This document shows positions 24,401 to 32,398 of a stretch of DNA of 43,598 nt, piece after piece. The stretch lies in the IMG/VR virus record IMGVR_UViG_3300031740_000004, positions 1-43,598 of that record; one strand, given 5' to 3'. Both the position numbers and the translations under genes were made by a program. How positions within the stretch are numbered: position 1 is the first letter of the stretch; the number at the start of each line of letters is the position of its first letter. The stretch comes from a virus. Under the pieces are notes generated by a model that worked only from the letters and a program-made list of their open reading frames with translations, was not told the DNA's origin and ran no database searches.

Positions 24401-25166
24401 ACGTGATGTGATCCCAGTTGGCCGCGACGTAGCGGAAGAGCCTGCCGCGGTAGAGCTGCGGGTAGGCCGTGGCCATCACGCTGTCGTTGATGTAGCCAAC
24501 GGTCCCAGGCACCAGCGTCACCGACTTGTTGTTGACGCCAGGCGCTTGCACGATCGACACGCCAACGTCGGCGAACGTCGCCACCTCGTTGGTTGACGCG
24601 CCCCAATTCGTGTCCGTCCTTTCCACTACAAGCCGGAAGCCGAGGTAGGAATTGGCAGCAACCTGGCTATCCCAGTAGGCAAAGAAGTCGGCAGAGTCAG
24701 CGAGGAAGCGATCGAACTCGATCGTGAGCGTCACCGTCGCTCCATCGATCATGTTCGTGTTGTTCGGGACGTTCGCGACAGTCGTGCTACCAGCCTTGGT
24801 GAACAGATGGTCGACGTCAGGCGGAGTGTTGGTGAAGACCGCCCCGCTACCAACAGTCCTCACCAACTGACTCGGCGCCAACGTGAACGGCTGCGGGACG
24901 ATCGACGAGCTGCTGCTCGACATCGCTGCGACCTTCAACCTGCACTTCGCCGTGATCGATGCGTTGCGCACCGAGCAGTAGAAAACGACCTTGCGCACCT
25001 CGCTGTAGCGGGCGGTCGCGATTGGGATGACACACGACACGATGCCAAAGGCGTATGGAGTTCCGCTGAGCGACGTGAGCGTGGCCGCGTTCGTTGCCGG
25101 CGTGTTGCTCGCCGACATGAACGCATGTTCGAACAGCTTCGGAAAGCGAAGGCCCAGGACCGTCAC
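21432..25166 (-). CDS. large tail (nozzle-type) protein (1244 aa)
   Basis: GTG start overlapping the upstream stop. The C-terminal half carries features of T7 gp12-like tail tube or nozzle proteins: NRMMWSEPFEAEYWPEANFL near 790-810, a repeated 'VICKRRKTYVLR' strand, and SGSVWLSDRGLALFDGRSVD. The N-terminal ~500 residues are beta-rich and not recognised, possibly an added structural or receptor-facing domain. A Cys-rich stretch (YRYTFRNCCTGKESN, CEICLYR) lies in the middle. The preceding 305-residue gene resembles the nozzle's usual N-terminus, so the two may make one split structure. Confidence 0.75.
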   Translation of the reverse strand: MTVLGLRFPKLFEHAFMSASNTPATNAATLTSLSGTPYAFGIVSCVIPIATARYSEVRKVVFYCSVRNASITAKCRLKVAAMSSSSSSIVPQPFTLAPSQLVRTVGSGAVFTNTPPDVDHLFTKAGSTTVANVPNNTNMIDGATVTLTIEFDRFLADSADFFAYWDSQVAANSYLGFRLVVERTDTNWGASTNEVATFADVGVSIVQAPGVNNKSVTLVPGTVGYINDSVMATAYPQLYRGRLFRYVAANWDHITSVNLLSYCFWANNATRTFRVGLHNLTNYAPNAFNLLYEEQFTDNAAGRAAGDVMFCRSADVKSFLVDGADHCILYDNQNVGSISEPMTWFEIIQEGYSLTECHHDGGNQYRVDSTPTLYGSPACPPFDPLWYQSFPDDRIVSRHLFLAHNHISTVIQTTTRLHLDANLESNVIGLSGTSTTIVGISPQLTSTPSATAGTKTVQASFSPDPINLAGVRKIVWGIVVGTGVGVDDLIGTGELVYVLNVPASEEPEIGTIFETGAFNPEGCASTAAGLGDPGVLVMTNGQTLPQKFDPVHDVIEDAGIEPPFCDETLPTSVVHDTASSPDGGLGIGTYVYRYTFRNCCTGKESNPNDADIVVDTSGASPAAEVTLNFTNVRIPGDPQICEICLYRTVLDGAYPVLAKVGCFDPDTTSTFTDVLSDADLDFTNNGLSLLNAPMPCVPIVVDFANRLFGMGDIPDLSPAGTVSAVQGSDIITGDFDVEWTRCLEGKYIQLEGDCRSYEIACVMPPAVGTSPAFGQLKLTENYEGTDTTGKLYTICGRPNRMMWSEPFEAEYWPEANFLDIEPGDGDRLMGAVSNFDSLVICKRRKTYVLRYSTTPSEVFVPARISSDIGCIAPRSFAQVESGSVWLSDRGLALFDGRSVDMIPESVAFSEMFTDPDDPDYVRRDSNGRVIGACAVYYPKRQQYLILLPTVQTDRGANLVMVWDTQLRNITLHRYCQEFLAIAIGKDSDGNQRVYAGDSNGFVWILDIGDSDGVGFPGQTGTVTGTVTATGTGAGLGASFIEDENASFLEGGLPALAGLSGITGLSGAFDGTDLGLAGVCVFYRAADAAPDDPWSVRTVFAASEHRLFVTPSFTTDAPPVGYDYMIGPIDFRAEFKPTNYGDDDVLKRDWRHALVYEPEDVSSVVRVQLIPDFQNSDDEEGTIENEVGDVGAGRTFDLSYNKGRQTRPVGRRIFDFEQVIITNFAPEQPIRILNHVLMVEPHISK

Positions 25167-26080
25167 ACTGCACCTCCGCTGACGACAAGGATCGAGGCGT
25201 TGGTGTTGCAGCCGATGGCCGAGATCTGGCCAAGGTCGTTGTCCTGCAACTCAGTCAGGGTCGTCGCCTCGAACTCCTGCAGCGCGCCACCAGTCGGAAC
25301 CACAGAGATCTTCGGCCGGAAGGAGATCGGCTGGAACGACCTCGAGTAGGTGAGCGTGAAGAAGCCGCCAGGAGCTGTCGTCGATCCCGAGACCGCGATC
25401 TGGCCGAGCAGCGATCGCGTCCTCGAGGCGCTGATCAGGTAGAGCTTGGCCACATACTGACCGCCAGCGGCGAACTGCAGGTCGGCCTGCAGGTAGGCGC
25501 CGGTGAGGAGATCGCCGCTACCCTTGATCGCGATGCTGACAACCTGCGTCGTCGTCACCGCTGCAGTGAACGCATACTCGATCTGCACTTGGTAGGCCGC
25601 CGCGGAGGCCGGCTTGAACCAACGCAGGTAGCTCTCAGCATCGAACGGCGCCGTGGATGACCCGACAGAACGAAGCAGCGAGCCGGCGACCGCTTCGTAG
25701 AGCTCGGTGTTCCTCCAGTCGGTGGTGCTGATGCCGGCTACGTCATCGAAGCTGTCCGACGGGTAGCTGTCGTCGACCGTGAACGTCGGGATCACGAACG
25801 GCTGCCTGATCGCGATCCCATCGTCGCTCGCGACCAGCAGCCACTCGCGGCCGCATCCGTCCGTGTAGGGGAAGAGGCCGCAGACCACGGTGCCGAACCG
25901 CTCGTTGAGACCGCGGACGAATCCCTTCCGCTTGCTTAGCTCGTCTGCCCGGTTGATCGTGCAGTTGTTCGAGTTCTTGTTCAGCAGGCCGCGGCCGTCG
26001 TCGAGCTTGCCACCCTTCTCGTTGGTGCCTGGCCACGGCTGGTCCGGCTTTCGAAGGGGGAACGCCTGCCACTTGGTCAC
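25163..26080 (-). CDS. tail protein resembling the N-terminus of a nozzle protein (305 aa)
   Basis: Starts at a GTG overlapping the adaptor gene stop. The first ~100 residues (INRADELSKRKGFVRG, then CGLFPY and WLLVASDDGIAI) match the opening of tail-tube B type proteins: a 'G-G...N...L-KR-x-GF' segment followed by a beta-propeller-like strand. The rest is beta-rich with Ser/Thr/Ala, possibly a small carbohydrate-binding or structural sandwich (residues ~100-250). It probably assembles with the 1244-residue protein below the portal-adaptor ring. Exact role is inferred from order. Confidence 0.65.
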   Translation of the reverse strand: MTKWQAFPLRKPDQPWPGTNEKGGKLDDGRGLLNKNSNNCTINRADELSKRKGFVRGLNERFGTVVCGLFPYTDGCGREWLLVASDDGIAIRQPFVIPTFTVDDSYPSDSFDDVAGISTTDWRNTELYEAVAGSLLRSVGSSTAPFDAESYLRWFKPASAAAYQVQIEYAFTAAVTTTQVVSIAIKGSGDLLTGAYLQADLQFAAGGQYVAKLYLISASRTRSLLGQIAVSGSTTAPGGFFTLTYSRSFQPISFRPKISVVPTGGALQEFEATTLTELQDNDLGQISAIGCNTNASILVVSGGAV

Positions 26081-27762
26081 AGGAGGCCCTCGAACTGCTG
26101 GTAGCGGAGCAGCGGCACAGAGACACCAACGGGGCCGAGGTCAGCAGCGGATCGCATGATCTCCGGCGCGTTGAAGTTGCCTCGGAACTGCTCGCGAACA
26201 AGATCGCGAAGCTTGCCTTCGAACACCTGCTGCGTCGCGGCGGTGTTGTCGGCGTCGGTGTCAAGCACCATCGCGTGCGCGGCCGCACCCCAGATCAGAA
26301 CGTCGATGTGCTCCTGCGGGATGTAGGGGATCTGCTGAGCGATCTTCGTCGGCCGCAGGCGCTTGCTGTAATACTCGACCTGCATGTAGGGGTCGGCGAC
26401 CAACGAGGTCTCAACCTGCACGGTCGGCACCACACCAGTAGCAGTGAGAACGGTCGGTGTCGGGTAGACAAGGATCTCGAGGCGGTTGTTCACCGACTCG
26501 CCCTTCAGCATGTAGATGCGCGGCGGACCTCCGGCGCCACTCACCGATCCATACCGCTTCCTGAACTCCCACTGTGGGACCTGCTTCAGAGGCGGACCGC
26601 TGTAGTTGCCCGGCCTGATCAAGTCGATCATCCCGCAGCCGTCGGGCATCTCGTAGTTGGCGATCCCGTTCCTGAAGTAGATCGACTCCTCGCGCCACAG
26701 CCATCGCCAGAAGCCGGTCTTCCTGATGATGTGTGCTTCGGCGTCGAGAACAAACTGCAGGTAGGTGTCGATCTTGGTGCGGCCTGAAGCGGTCGCGGTG
26801 TATTTCGCGTCGCCATTCTTCTCGACCAGCACGATCACTCGGTTGACGACCTCCTGGTAGGTGTAGAAGTTGTCCGGCGACAGCACGACCGGCTTGGTGA
26901 ACTCCTTCACCGTCTGCGTTGCGAACAACGTGCACCGCATCAGCGGCTCGCCGATCAGCGCGTAGGGGCTCGCACCGACCGGCTGCGTGTCATCCGTCGC
27001 CGACAAGAACTCGAACCCTGGACGACCGACGACCGACCACAACGGGTCCCGCTTGTCGGTGTAGGTCAGCGCCGGCTGGTTCAGGTGGCGATCGTTGATG
27101 AACGCCTCGAGGATCACCTCCGCCTCGCCGCGGCGGATCCGAAGCCTCATGTCCTGCCAGAAGCCCTGGTAGGGGATGTCGCCGGTCACTGGCTCAGTGA
27201 GCGACTGAGCGGCGAGCCACACAGGATCGACGTTCAGATCCGGCGCCTGCAGCGTGTAGCTGGCAAGCACCGTCGCGCCATCAGGCTCACTCGAGGCTGG
27301 ACGGTTGAGACCCGGAGCTCGGCGCAACGGCTGGAATTTGATGATCTTGAGGATCGGCGCGCTGTTGTCGAGCGGGCACGTCACACGCAGGCCGTAGCCC
27401 TGGTCGTAGCAGTAGGGATCTTCGTCAGCGCCTAGGTCGACAATGAGCGGGTCCTTGCTCATGCGCGCCAGGATGCTGAAGGCAGGATCGGTGTCGACGT
27501 CCAGCGGAGCTCCCCCTGTCGGAGGATTCAGGTCGCGGGCCCAGACGGCACGCAGCACCTGGTCCGGCGAGTCCATGTCGCTCGCGACCATCAGCACCTG
27601 CGTCTTCACCGACGTTGGGTCGAACGTCTCCGGCGAGCCACCAGAGAGACCGACCGGGATCACGGCCTCGCTCGAGATCGACACCGAGCCGCACGGGATC
27701 AGGTAGTCGCTGCCGATCGGTCCATCGACCCGATCGAAGTCATCCTGGAAGGTTGAGGTCAC
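26077..27762 (-). CDS. head-tail adaptor (gp11-like) fused to a lectin-like domain (561 aa)
   Basis: The start is the GTG at 27762, with AGGAGG seven bases upstream; an extension to 27807 overlaps the small basic ORF. The N-terminal part (FQDDFDRVDGPIGSDYLIP onward) has the F-x-R-xDG-x-x-G pattern and strand order of concanavalin/laminin-G-like lectin domains, about residues 1-270. The C-terminal ~280 residues (PDNFYTYQEVVNRVIVLVEK, RKTGFWRWLWREESIYF, QVEYYSKRLRPT, IPQEHIDVLIWGAAAHAM) follow the layout of T7 gp11-like adaptors that join portal to nozzle. The fusion would place a sugar-binding module at the neck (inference). Confidence 0.7.
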   Translation of the reverse strand: MTSTFQDDFDRVDGPIGSDYLIPCGSVSISSEAVIPVGLSGGSPETFDPTSVKTQVLMVASDMDSPDQVLRAVWARDLNPPTGGAPLDVDTDPAFSILARMSKDPLIVDLGADEDPYCYDQGYGLRVTCPLDNSAPILKIIKFQPLRRAPGLNRPASSEPDGATVLASYTLQAPDLNVDPVWLAAQSLTEPVTGDIPYQGFWQDMRLRIRRGEAEVILEAFINDRHLNQPALTYTDKRDPLWSVVGRPGFEFLSATDDTQPVGASPYALIGEPLMRCTLFATQTVKEFTKPVVLSPDNFYTYQEVVNRVIVLVEKNGDAKYTATASGRTKIDTYLQFVLDAEAHIIRKTGFWRWLWREESIYFRNGIANYEMPDGCGMIDLIRPGNYSGPPLKQVPQWEFRKRYGSVSGAGGPPRIYMLKGESVNNRLEILVYPTPTVLTATGVVPTVQVETSLVADPYMQVEYYSKRLRPTKIAQQIPYIPQEHIDVLIWGAAAHAMVLDTDADNTAATQQVFEGKLRDLVREQFRGNFNAPEIMRSAADLGPVGVSVPLLRYQQFEGLL

Positions 27763-27854
27763 TTGCGCACCCTCCTGGTGAACAACCTGCGCAGAAGGCG
27801 CCTCCACCTGGAGGACGCTTCCTTTGCCTTCTTGAAAGCTAGTTTGAGTCCCAT
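27759..27854 (-). CDS. very basic 31-residue ORF
   Basis: From the ATG at 27854 the frame reads MGLKLAFKKAKEASSRWRRL and then LRRLFTRRVRK before TGA. Thirteen of 31 residues are Lys or Arg, with hydrophobics placed to form an amphipathic helix. It starts four bases after the collagen-fibre stop, and its TGA overlaps the GTG of the adaptor gene. The adaptor's ribosome site lies inside it. It might be a translational coupler, a DNA- or membrane-binding peptide, or a chance frame. Confidence 0.5.
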   Translation of the reverse strand: MGLKLAFKKAKEASSRWRRLLRRLFTRRVRK

Positions 27855-27857
27855 GGC

Positions 27858-29288
27858 CTAGAAGGAGATCCCAAGGAGAACCGGTAGGACGGTGGCGCCT
27901 TCCAAGGTGAAAGACGTCGGCGTGTTGATGATCGTCGAAGGTCGGACGGCTGAGCTTGCTTGGTAGCCGATCTGCAAGTCGTCAGCAATCGTGGCGGCCC
28001 TGACGATTGCGGCGCTTCCGCTGGTGGCGTGGCCAATGAGGATCCAGATGTCGGCGCCTTCCGCGAGGTTGACGGTCACCGTTGTCGAAAAGGCTGCAGG
28101 GCTGCCGAGAACAGTGGCAGAGATATCAGTTGTTGCTCGCACGGTCAGCGTCGGATTGCCGGCCAAGACGACAGCGCCTGTGGCAATGGCGATCTCACCC
28201 CATGAGACGGTCGGGGTAGCCTTCGTTGTCAGCCTCCATCGAACAGTGACCGAGGTGACGTTCTTCGGGGCCCTACCCATGTAGAGGGCGAAGGCTGTTC
28301 CAGAGGTCAGCGTCTTCACGCCGGTCAACGCAGCATTCTGCAGACCAGGAGAGAAGAAGACCCGTGGAGCCGTGTTGTCGACTCCAATAACAGTTGACCC
28401 ATTGCGCTCCAGCAACTGGCCGTCAGCGACGACGTTCATCGCCAGAGTCGTCGGTCCACCAGACTCTCGAAGACCGCGAGCCTGAACGCATGTGGTCGCA
28501 TTGCTGCCAGCAGAGGCGGTGACATCACCAGTCAACGCGGCGCGCTGCAGGTTCCCTGATGCAACAGCAAGTGAGCTGTCGTAGGGAACGTTGGCCGAAA
28601 CATTCGTCGGCGTCAGCGCGTCCTTCTGCCACTTGACGTTGATCGCTGAGGCTGGTGGCGCAGGCGTGGAGTCATCGAGATCGGCAGTGGTCGAAGCAAG
28701 CGCCGATCCATTGACGCTGGTCAGCGCATTCGTGCCATTGGTTCCGTTGGTTCCATTGGTTCCTGCAGCTCCAGTTGCGCCAGTTGCCCCTGTCGCTCCA
28801 GTTGCACCAGCCGGCCCGGTCGGCCCGGTCGGCCCGGTCGGCCCGGTCGGGCCAGCTGGTCCAGTGGCACCATCAGCACCGTCCGCGCCAGGATCACCTT
28901 GCGGTCCCTGCGGCCCAGTTGCGCCAGCAGCGCCAGTCGCACCAGTTGCGCCCGTCGGTCCAGCTGGACCAGTAGGGCCAGTCGCTCCAGTTGCACCAGT
29001 AGGACCAGCAGGCCCAGTAGCTCCAGTTGCGCCAGGATCGCCTTGCGGACCCTGCGGTCCAGTTGGCCCCGTCGCGCCAGTCGCGCCGGTTGCACCCTGG
29101 ATTCCCTGTGGTCCTTGAGCGCCCTGAGCCCCTTGCGGTCCTGTCGGTCCCTGTGGACCAGTCGGTCCCTGCGGCCCAGGAGGGCCTGGCGGACCAATGC
29201 CGCCATTCTCAGCGACGAAGCTGTAGGTGCGCTTGCTGCGCTTCGTCAACCTGAAGAATCGCGGGAAGAAGCTCAACTGACTTCCCAC
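27858..29288 (-). CDS. collagen-like tail fibre (476 aa)
   Basis: A basic N-terminus ([13 protein letters not shown]) may dock to the virion. Residues 32-187 are 52 uninterrupted Gly-X-Y triplets rich in GPT, GAT and GPQ, forming a collagen-like triple helix. The C-terminal ~290 residues are beta-rich, with [14 protein letters not shown] and [20 protein letters not shown], like trimeric fibre heads. It probably makes a fibre or appendage touching the host. The start is uncertain: GTG at 29288, or a TTG at 29276 overlapping the previous TGA. A similar C-terminal composition to the other fibre suggests the two may both bind receptors. Confidence 0.8.
   Translation of the reverse strand: MGSQLSFFPRFFRLTKRSKRTYSFVAENGGIGPPGPPGPQGPTGPQGPTGPQGAQGAQGPQGIQGATGATGATGPTGPQGPQGDPGATGATGPAGPTGATGATGPTGPAGPTGATGATGAAGATGPQGPQGDPGADGADGATGPAGPTGPTGPTGPTGPAGATGATGATGATGAAGTNGTNGTNGTNALTSVNGSALASTTADLDDSTPAPPASAINVKWQKDALTPTNVSANVPYDSSLAVASGNLQRAALTGDVTASAGSNATTCVQARGLRESGGPTTLAMNVVADGQLLERNGSTVIGVDNTAPRVFFSPGLQNAALTGVKTLTSGTAFALYMGRAPKNVTSVTVRWRLTTKATPTVSWGEIAIATGAVVLAGNPTLTVRATTDISATVLGSPAAFSTTVTVNLAEGADIWILIGHATSGSAAIVRAATIADDLQIGYQASSAVRPSTIINTPTSFTLEGATVLPVLLGISF
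28728..29195 (-). repeat. Gly-X-Y coding repeat (52 triplets)
   Basis: Imperfect 9-bp-phased repeats, mostly forms of GGN-CCN-NNN and GGN-GCN-ACN, encode residues 32-187 of the collagen-like fibre. The run contains a short perfect tandem of four GPT codon triplets and ends with four copies of GTN. Such runs change length easily by slippage. Confidence 0.85.
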
Positions 29289-29701
29289 TCCTTGTGTCGA
29301 GCCACGTTCTTCGGGTCGTCCCAGTAGGACTTGTCGCCGGTCTCCTTGATCTTCCCGTGCACGATCTCAGCGGGAACCGACATCTTGTGTCTGAAGGACG
29401 ATCGCTTGTTGCCGTCCGAGGCGAGCTGTTGGCGACGGTTGTGGAGGTGCTCACCGTAGGCACGCTCCTTGGCAGCGGCCGCGCTCCGCGTTTTCGCCCC
29501 CTGAACCCTCTTGTCTTCCGGGATCTTGTTGTGGTCGCGAGTGCCGACAGTGCTGATCTGAACCGTCTGCAGGTCAGCGTTGTAGTCGCGGCGAGCAGTG
29601 CCTCCACAATCGCACTTGCGGGGCTTCTCGTAGTCGCGCATCTGCAGGAGCAGGAGCTCCGACTTCGAGCAGTCGTCGCACTTGAAGGTGTAGAAGGGCA
29701 T
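29273..29701 (-). CDS. FmdB-type zinc-ribbon protein (142 aa)
   Basis: Begins [15 protein letters not shown], a FmdB-like zinc ribbon with C8/C11, and a second pair in [13 protein letters not shown] near residue 33. The remaining ~100 residues are charged and probably flexible ([15 protein letters not shown]), ending in KEWEVS. Zinc ribbons of this type sit beside capsid genes in many phages, with unknown role. It is followed within two codons by the collagen fibre. It could be a structural or assembly factor. Confidence 0.75.
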   Translation of the reverse strand: MPFYTFKCDDCSKSELLLLQMRDYEKPRKCDCGGTARRDYNADLQTVQISTVGTRDHNKIPEDKRVQGAKTRSAAAAKERAYGEHLHNRRQQLASDGNKRSSFRHKMSVPAEIVHGKIKETGDKSYWDDPKNVARHKEWEVS

Positions 29702-29748
29702 CAGGTCTTTCCAACTCCACGCACACGGCGAGGATCAAGGCACTTTCG

Positions 29749-29874
29749 TCAACCACCCTTGGACACGAAGTATTTGATCTCTTTGTGCCCACACTTCTGA
29801 CAGGTCAAAGTCTGGGCCTTGCCGTCGCGAACAGCGACGACAAGGCCAGAACAGATCCTGCAGATCCGCTGCAA
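29749..29874 (-). CDS. 41-residue zinc-ribbon ORF directly after the capsid stop
   Basis: The capsid ends in TAG at 29878-29880. In the same frame, TCC and then TTG (29874) follow, and the frame stays open for 41 residues: LQRICRICSGLVV...TLTCQKCGHKEI...SKGG. CRIC and CQKC, 17 residues apart, form a zinc ribbon, so the reading is not random. It may start at the TTG as a separate protein, or be made as a capsid extension by reading through the amber codon. I see no good ribosome site. Confidence 0.5.
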   Translation of the reverse strand: MQRICRICSGLVVAVRDGKAQTLTCQKCGHKEIKYFVSKGG

Positions 29875-29877
29875 GGA

Positions 29878-30909
29878 CTACGGGCAGCCAGCGACGCCCG
29901 TGCAGAGACCGAAGATGAAGCCGATCGCGTTGGGCGCGAGCACCTCCATGGTGCCCTCCCATTCGATCATGCCCTTCGTCGAGGAGCCGACCTTCGCCAG
30001 CTCGACAGCGAGCACCGGACGCAGCACCGCGATGCGGAGCTTGTTGGCCTCGGCCATCGAGATGACGTCGTTCGACTGGTAGCGGTGCAGGTAGATCTTC
30101 TGCGTGCCGAAGTCGGACTGGTAGAAGTCGACCGTGTTGATCACCGTCCGTTCGGCGACGTTGATGTTGTAGCGGACCTGGCTGTTCGGGTTCAGGACCA
30201 GGTTCGAAAGGCTGCGCTTCTGCGCCGCGTTGCACCACACGGTGTCCGTCATCGCGCCCTTGTTCCACATCGCCTCGAGCTGCGCGTTGAGCGTGCACTC
30301 GTCGATGCAGTTGGTGGGCGAGTTGCCGGTGACGTGAGTGACGGTGCCCATTTCCTCTTCGGAGAGGCCGAGGGTCGTCACGCAGGTCGGGTCGCTGGCC
30401 GCGGCGAAGGCGTAGAAGCCATCCATCTTGCGCGGCAGCACGCCGACGCTGTTGCCCTGAGCCGTCTGGAACTGACGGATCGAGTGCACGAGCGCGAACT
30501 CGATGAAGCGAGCGAGCTCCATCGACGCCTTGCGCAGCTGGTAGACGTATTCGTCGCGGATGCCCGCGGTGTTCACGTCACGCTGGGTGTCCGACACATC
30601 GAACGTGCGCCGGATGATGTGCGTCAGGTTGCACAGACGCTTGCGAGGAACGAGAGGTTCGAAGGTCGCGTCCGAGCCTTCCGCGACGGCCTGCACGTCG
30701 GCATTGCCAACGTCCGGGTCGCCGAAGTCGGCGAGGATGTCCACCAGCCACTCGTGGGTGGTGTTGCTCGCGGGAACCTTCTCGAGCCCGGACAGCATGA
30801 GCGTGTCCATGGGCGAGATGTTGGTGATGATCTCGAGGAGATCCTCACGGTTGCCACGCTCGACGTCGAACGTGGACAGAATCGAAGTGTCACCGATGAA
30901 GGAGGTCAT
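29878..30909 (-). CDS. major capsid protein, DUF5309/HK97-like (343 aa)
   Basis: Shell-forming protein. The N-terminus GNREDLLEIITNISPMDTL followed by THEWLVDILAD matches the DUF5309 capsid family I know from podo- and siphoviruses. A conserved-type middle (RKASMELARFIEFALV) and beta C-terminus (GTQKIYLHRYQSNDVISMAE) follow. Length about 340 residues fits. It lies between the scaffold gene and the zinc-ribbon ORF. Several cysteines near the C-terminus (GLCTGVAGC) might stabilise the shell. Confidence 0.85.
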   Translation of the reverse strand: MTSFIGDTSILSTFDVERGNREDLLEIITNISPMDTLMLSGLEKVPASNTTHEWLVDILADFGDPDVGNADVQAVAEGSDATFEPLVPRKRLCNLTHIIRRTFDVSDTQRDVNTAGIRDEYVYQLRKASMELARFIEFALVHSIRQFQTAQGNSVGVLPRKMDGFYAFAAASDPTCVTTLGLSEEEMGTVTHVTGNSPTNCIDECTLNAQLEAMWNKGAMTDTVWCNAAQKRSLSNLVLNPNSQVRYNINVAERTVINTVDFYQSDFGTQKIYLHRYQSNDVISMAEANKLRIAVLRPVLAVELAKVGSSTKGMIEWEGTMEVLAPNAIGFIFGLCTGVAGCP

Positions 30910-30956
30910 TTGGGTCTGGTCTGCGGTCGTGGTTGACCGCGACCCGACCCATCGCG

Positions 30957-31985
30957 CTACCGCTGATAGTTCTGCGGTCCCTTCGGCAGTCTTGCGGCGA
31001 GCTTGCTCTTGATCAGCGCGTCCATGGCTCGACCGACGTTGCGTCGGTCCTCCGTCTTCGTGCTGCGAGCGAGCTCGAACGCCCGCTGCCTGTCGATCTC
31101 GACCTCCTCTTCAGGAGTGAGCCTTCTCGGCTCAGGCTGCGGAACATACCGAGGGGATGCATTGCCAGGAGCCGGCATCGCGATGGGCGGAATCGCGGGT
31201 GCACGATCCTGACTCAGGCCGAGTTCCTCCGGCTCCGCGACGGCGCGGAACGCCTGCTCGATGCTGCAGTTTGGGTTCTTCTCGCGGAAGATCTCGATCA
31301 GCTCAAGGTGCGTGTCCAAGCGGAAGCCCGGATACTTCGAAGCCAGCCTTGAGAGGTCGTCTTGCGTTGCCCTCTCTCGCACGGACTTCAACATCGGGTC
31401 GATCCGCTGCATGAGGCGTGTTTCGATCCCCGCCATCAACTCGGTCATGCGCGCGTCCTGCATCACTGCAGCGCGCGTCTCCGGGTCGAGTGATTCGAGG
31501 TTCTGGCCGATCACCTTCTGGTAGTTCTGCTCGACCGACTGCAGGCGTGCCTGCATCTGGGCGTGAGACTCCTCGAGTTGCCGGCTTCTCGCCTCTGCTT
31601 GTTGCAGAGCCTGTTCTCGCTGTCTGAGAGTCGCGGTCAGTTCACTGAAGCGTCGTTGTGCGTTCGGAGAGACGTCCTGAGCTGGCGGTTCCGCCGGTTG
31701 ACCCTGTGGCTGCGGTTGTGGCTCGTGACCGTTCTTCGCTGCCGGTTGAGTCGGCACGGGCTCTTGAGGATTCATGCGCTGCGCTGCGGCGGCGCGCTGT
31801 GCCTCAATCTGCTGTCGTGCGTAGGACCCTTCCGGGGGAAGTGGACGAGCCGGCTGGCCATCAGCGTCGACCGGCACACTCCTGGGCTGCAGCGGATTGC
31901 CATCGCGATCCTTCATGCGAGCCTTCAGAGCCAGAGCCGCCTGGTCGGAGCGTGCTGAGAATTGACTTGGTTGGTTGGTGGTCAT
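30957..31985 (-). CDS. scaffolding protein (342 aa)
   Basis: The start is the ATG at 31985, with GAGAG upstream; the frame opens to 32084 but the extra residues are not supported. The N-terminal 120 residues are Pro/Gln/Ala-rich and disordered. A long coiled coil follows (RFSELTATLRQREQALQQAE and EARSRQLEESHAQMQARLQS), then a helical C-terminus ending in DALIKSKLAARLPKG. This composition and place, between portal and capsid, are typical of a scaffold that shapes the procapsid and then leaves. No protease motif seen. Confidence 0.8.
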   Translation of the reverse strand: MTTNQPSQFSARSDQAALALKARMKDRDGNPLQPRSVPVDADGQPARPLPPEGSYARQQIEAQRAAAAQRMNPQEPVPTQPAAKNGHEPQPQPQGQPAEPPAQDVSPNAQRRFSELTATLRQREQALQQAEARSRQLEESHAQMQARLQSVEQNYQKVIGQNLESLDPETRAAVMQDARMTELMAGIETRLMQRIDPMLKSVRERATQDDLSRLASKYPGFRLDTHLELIEIFREKNPNCSIEQAFRAVAEPEELGLSQDRAPAIPPIAMPAPGNASPRYVPQPEPRRLTPEEEVEIDRQRAFELARSTKTEDRRNVGRAMDALIKSKLAARLPKGPQNYQR

Positions 31986-32058
31986 CGAACTCTCGCGGTG
32001 CACGACTTCCGCAGCTTCAGTGCCAAAGCCTCGGTCACGACTCCGAGCGTTCAGTGGA

Positions 32059-32082
32059 GCCCCCGAATAACCCATCGGGAGC
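32059..32082 (-). other. 8-bp stem-loop before the scaffold gene
   Basis: On the minus strand GCTCCCGA and TCGGGGGC pair around the loop TGGGTTAT. No U-run follows, so it is not an ordinary terminator. It lies about 75 bases before the scaffold start in the 152-base gap behind the Gly-rich gene, where an mRNA processing or stabilising role is possible. Confidence 0.35.
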
Positions 32083-32137
32083 AACCGGGACCGCGTTAGG
32101 TTTCAAGTCCGTGAGCGCGGCGGCTGGACATTGCTCA

Positions 32138-32398
32138 TCAGCCGTGGGTGCCGGCGGGCGTGTCGGACGAGCCGCCGTTGCCGGTTTCGTAACCGACAAG
32201 GTGTTCGTCCGCGCTCGCGCCACCGACATCCTGGTAGTCGTAGGCGGGACCGCCCGCTGCGTTGTGCGGGCTCCGCGTCTTGCTGCCCATCGCGCCCATC
32301 GTGGCGCTGAGGCCCATGCCTCTGTTCAGCGGGGTTGCCATGTCGCCGGTCTTGGACTGTGCCGCGCCGACGCCCTCGTTTGTTGCGTGTCCGGTCAT
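32138..32398 (-). CDS. small glycine-rich protein (86 aa)
   Basis: Low-complexity protein rich in Gly, Ala, Ser and Thr, with MGLSATMGAMGSK and a C-terminal YETGNGGSSDTPAGTHG. The ATG overlaps the upstream TGA (ATGA), which supports expression. It has no hydrophobic helix or Cys. Position between the portal-linked gene and the scaffold suggests a minor structural or assembly protein. Identity unknown. Confidence 0.5.
   Translation of the reverse strand: MTGHATNEGVGAAQSKTGDMATPLNRGMGLSATMGAMGSKTRSPHNAAGGPAYDYQDVGGASADEHLVGYETGNGGSSDTPAGTHG

Noticed and set aside
28591-29118. Plus-strand ORF with [10 protein letters not shown] repeats
   Set aside because: It is the reverse reading of the collagen-coding repeat, not an independent gene.
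29785-30936. 383-codon plus-strand ORF opposite capsid
   Set aside because: Antisense shadow of the capsid gene; composition is Arg/Asp/Val-rich as in other shadows.
32035-32229. 64-residue minus-strand ORF before the scaffold gene
   Set aside because: Pro/Ala/Thr-rich, overlaps the Gly-rich gene by 92 bases, no ribosome site or motif.
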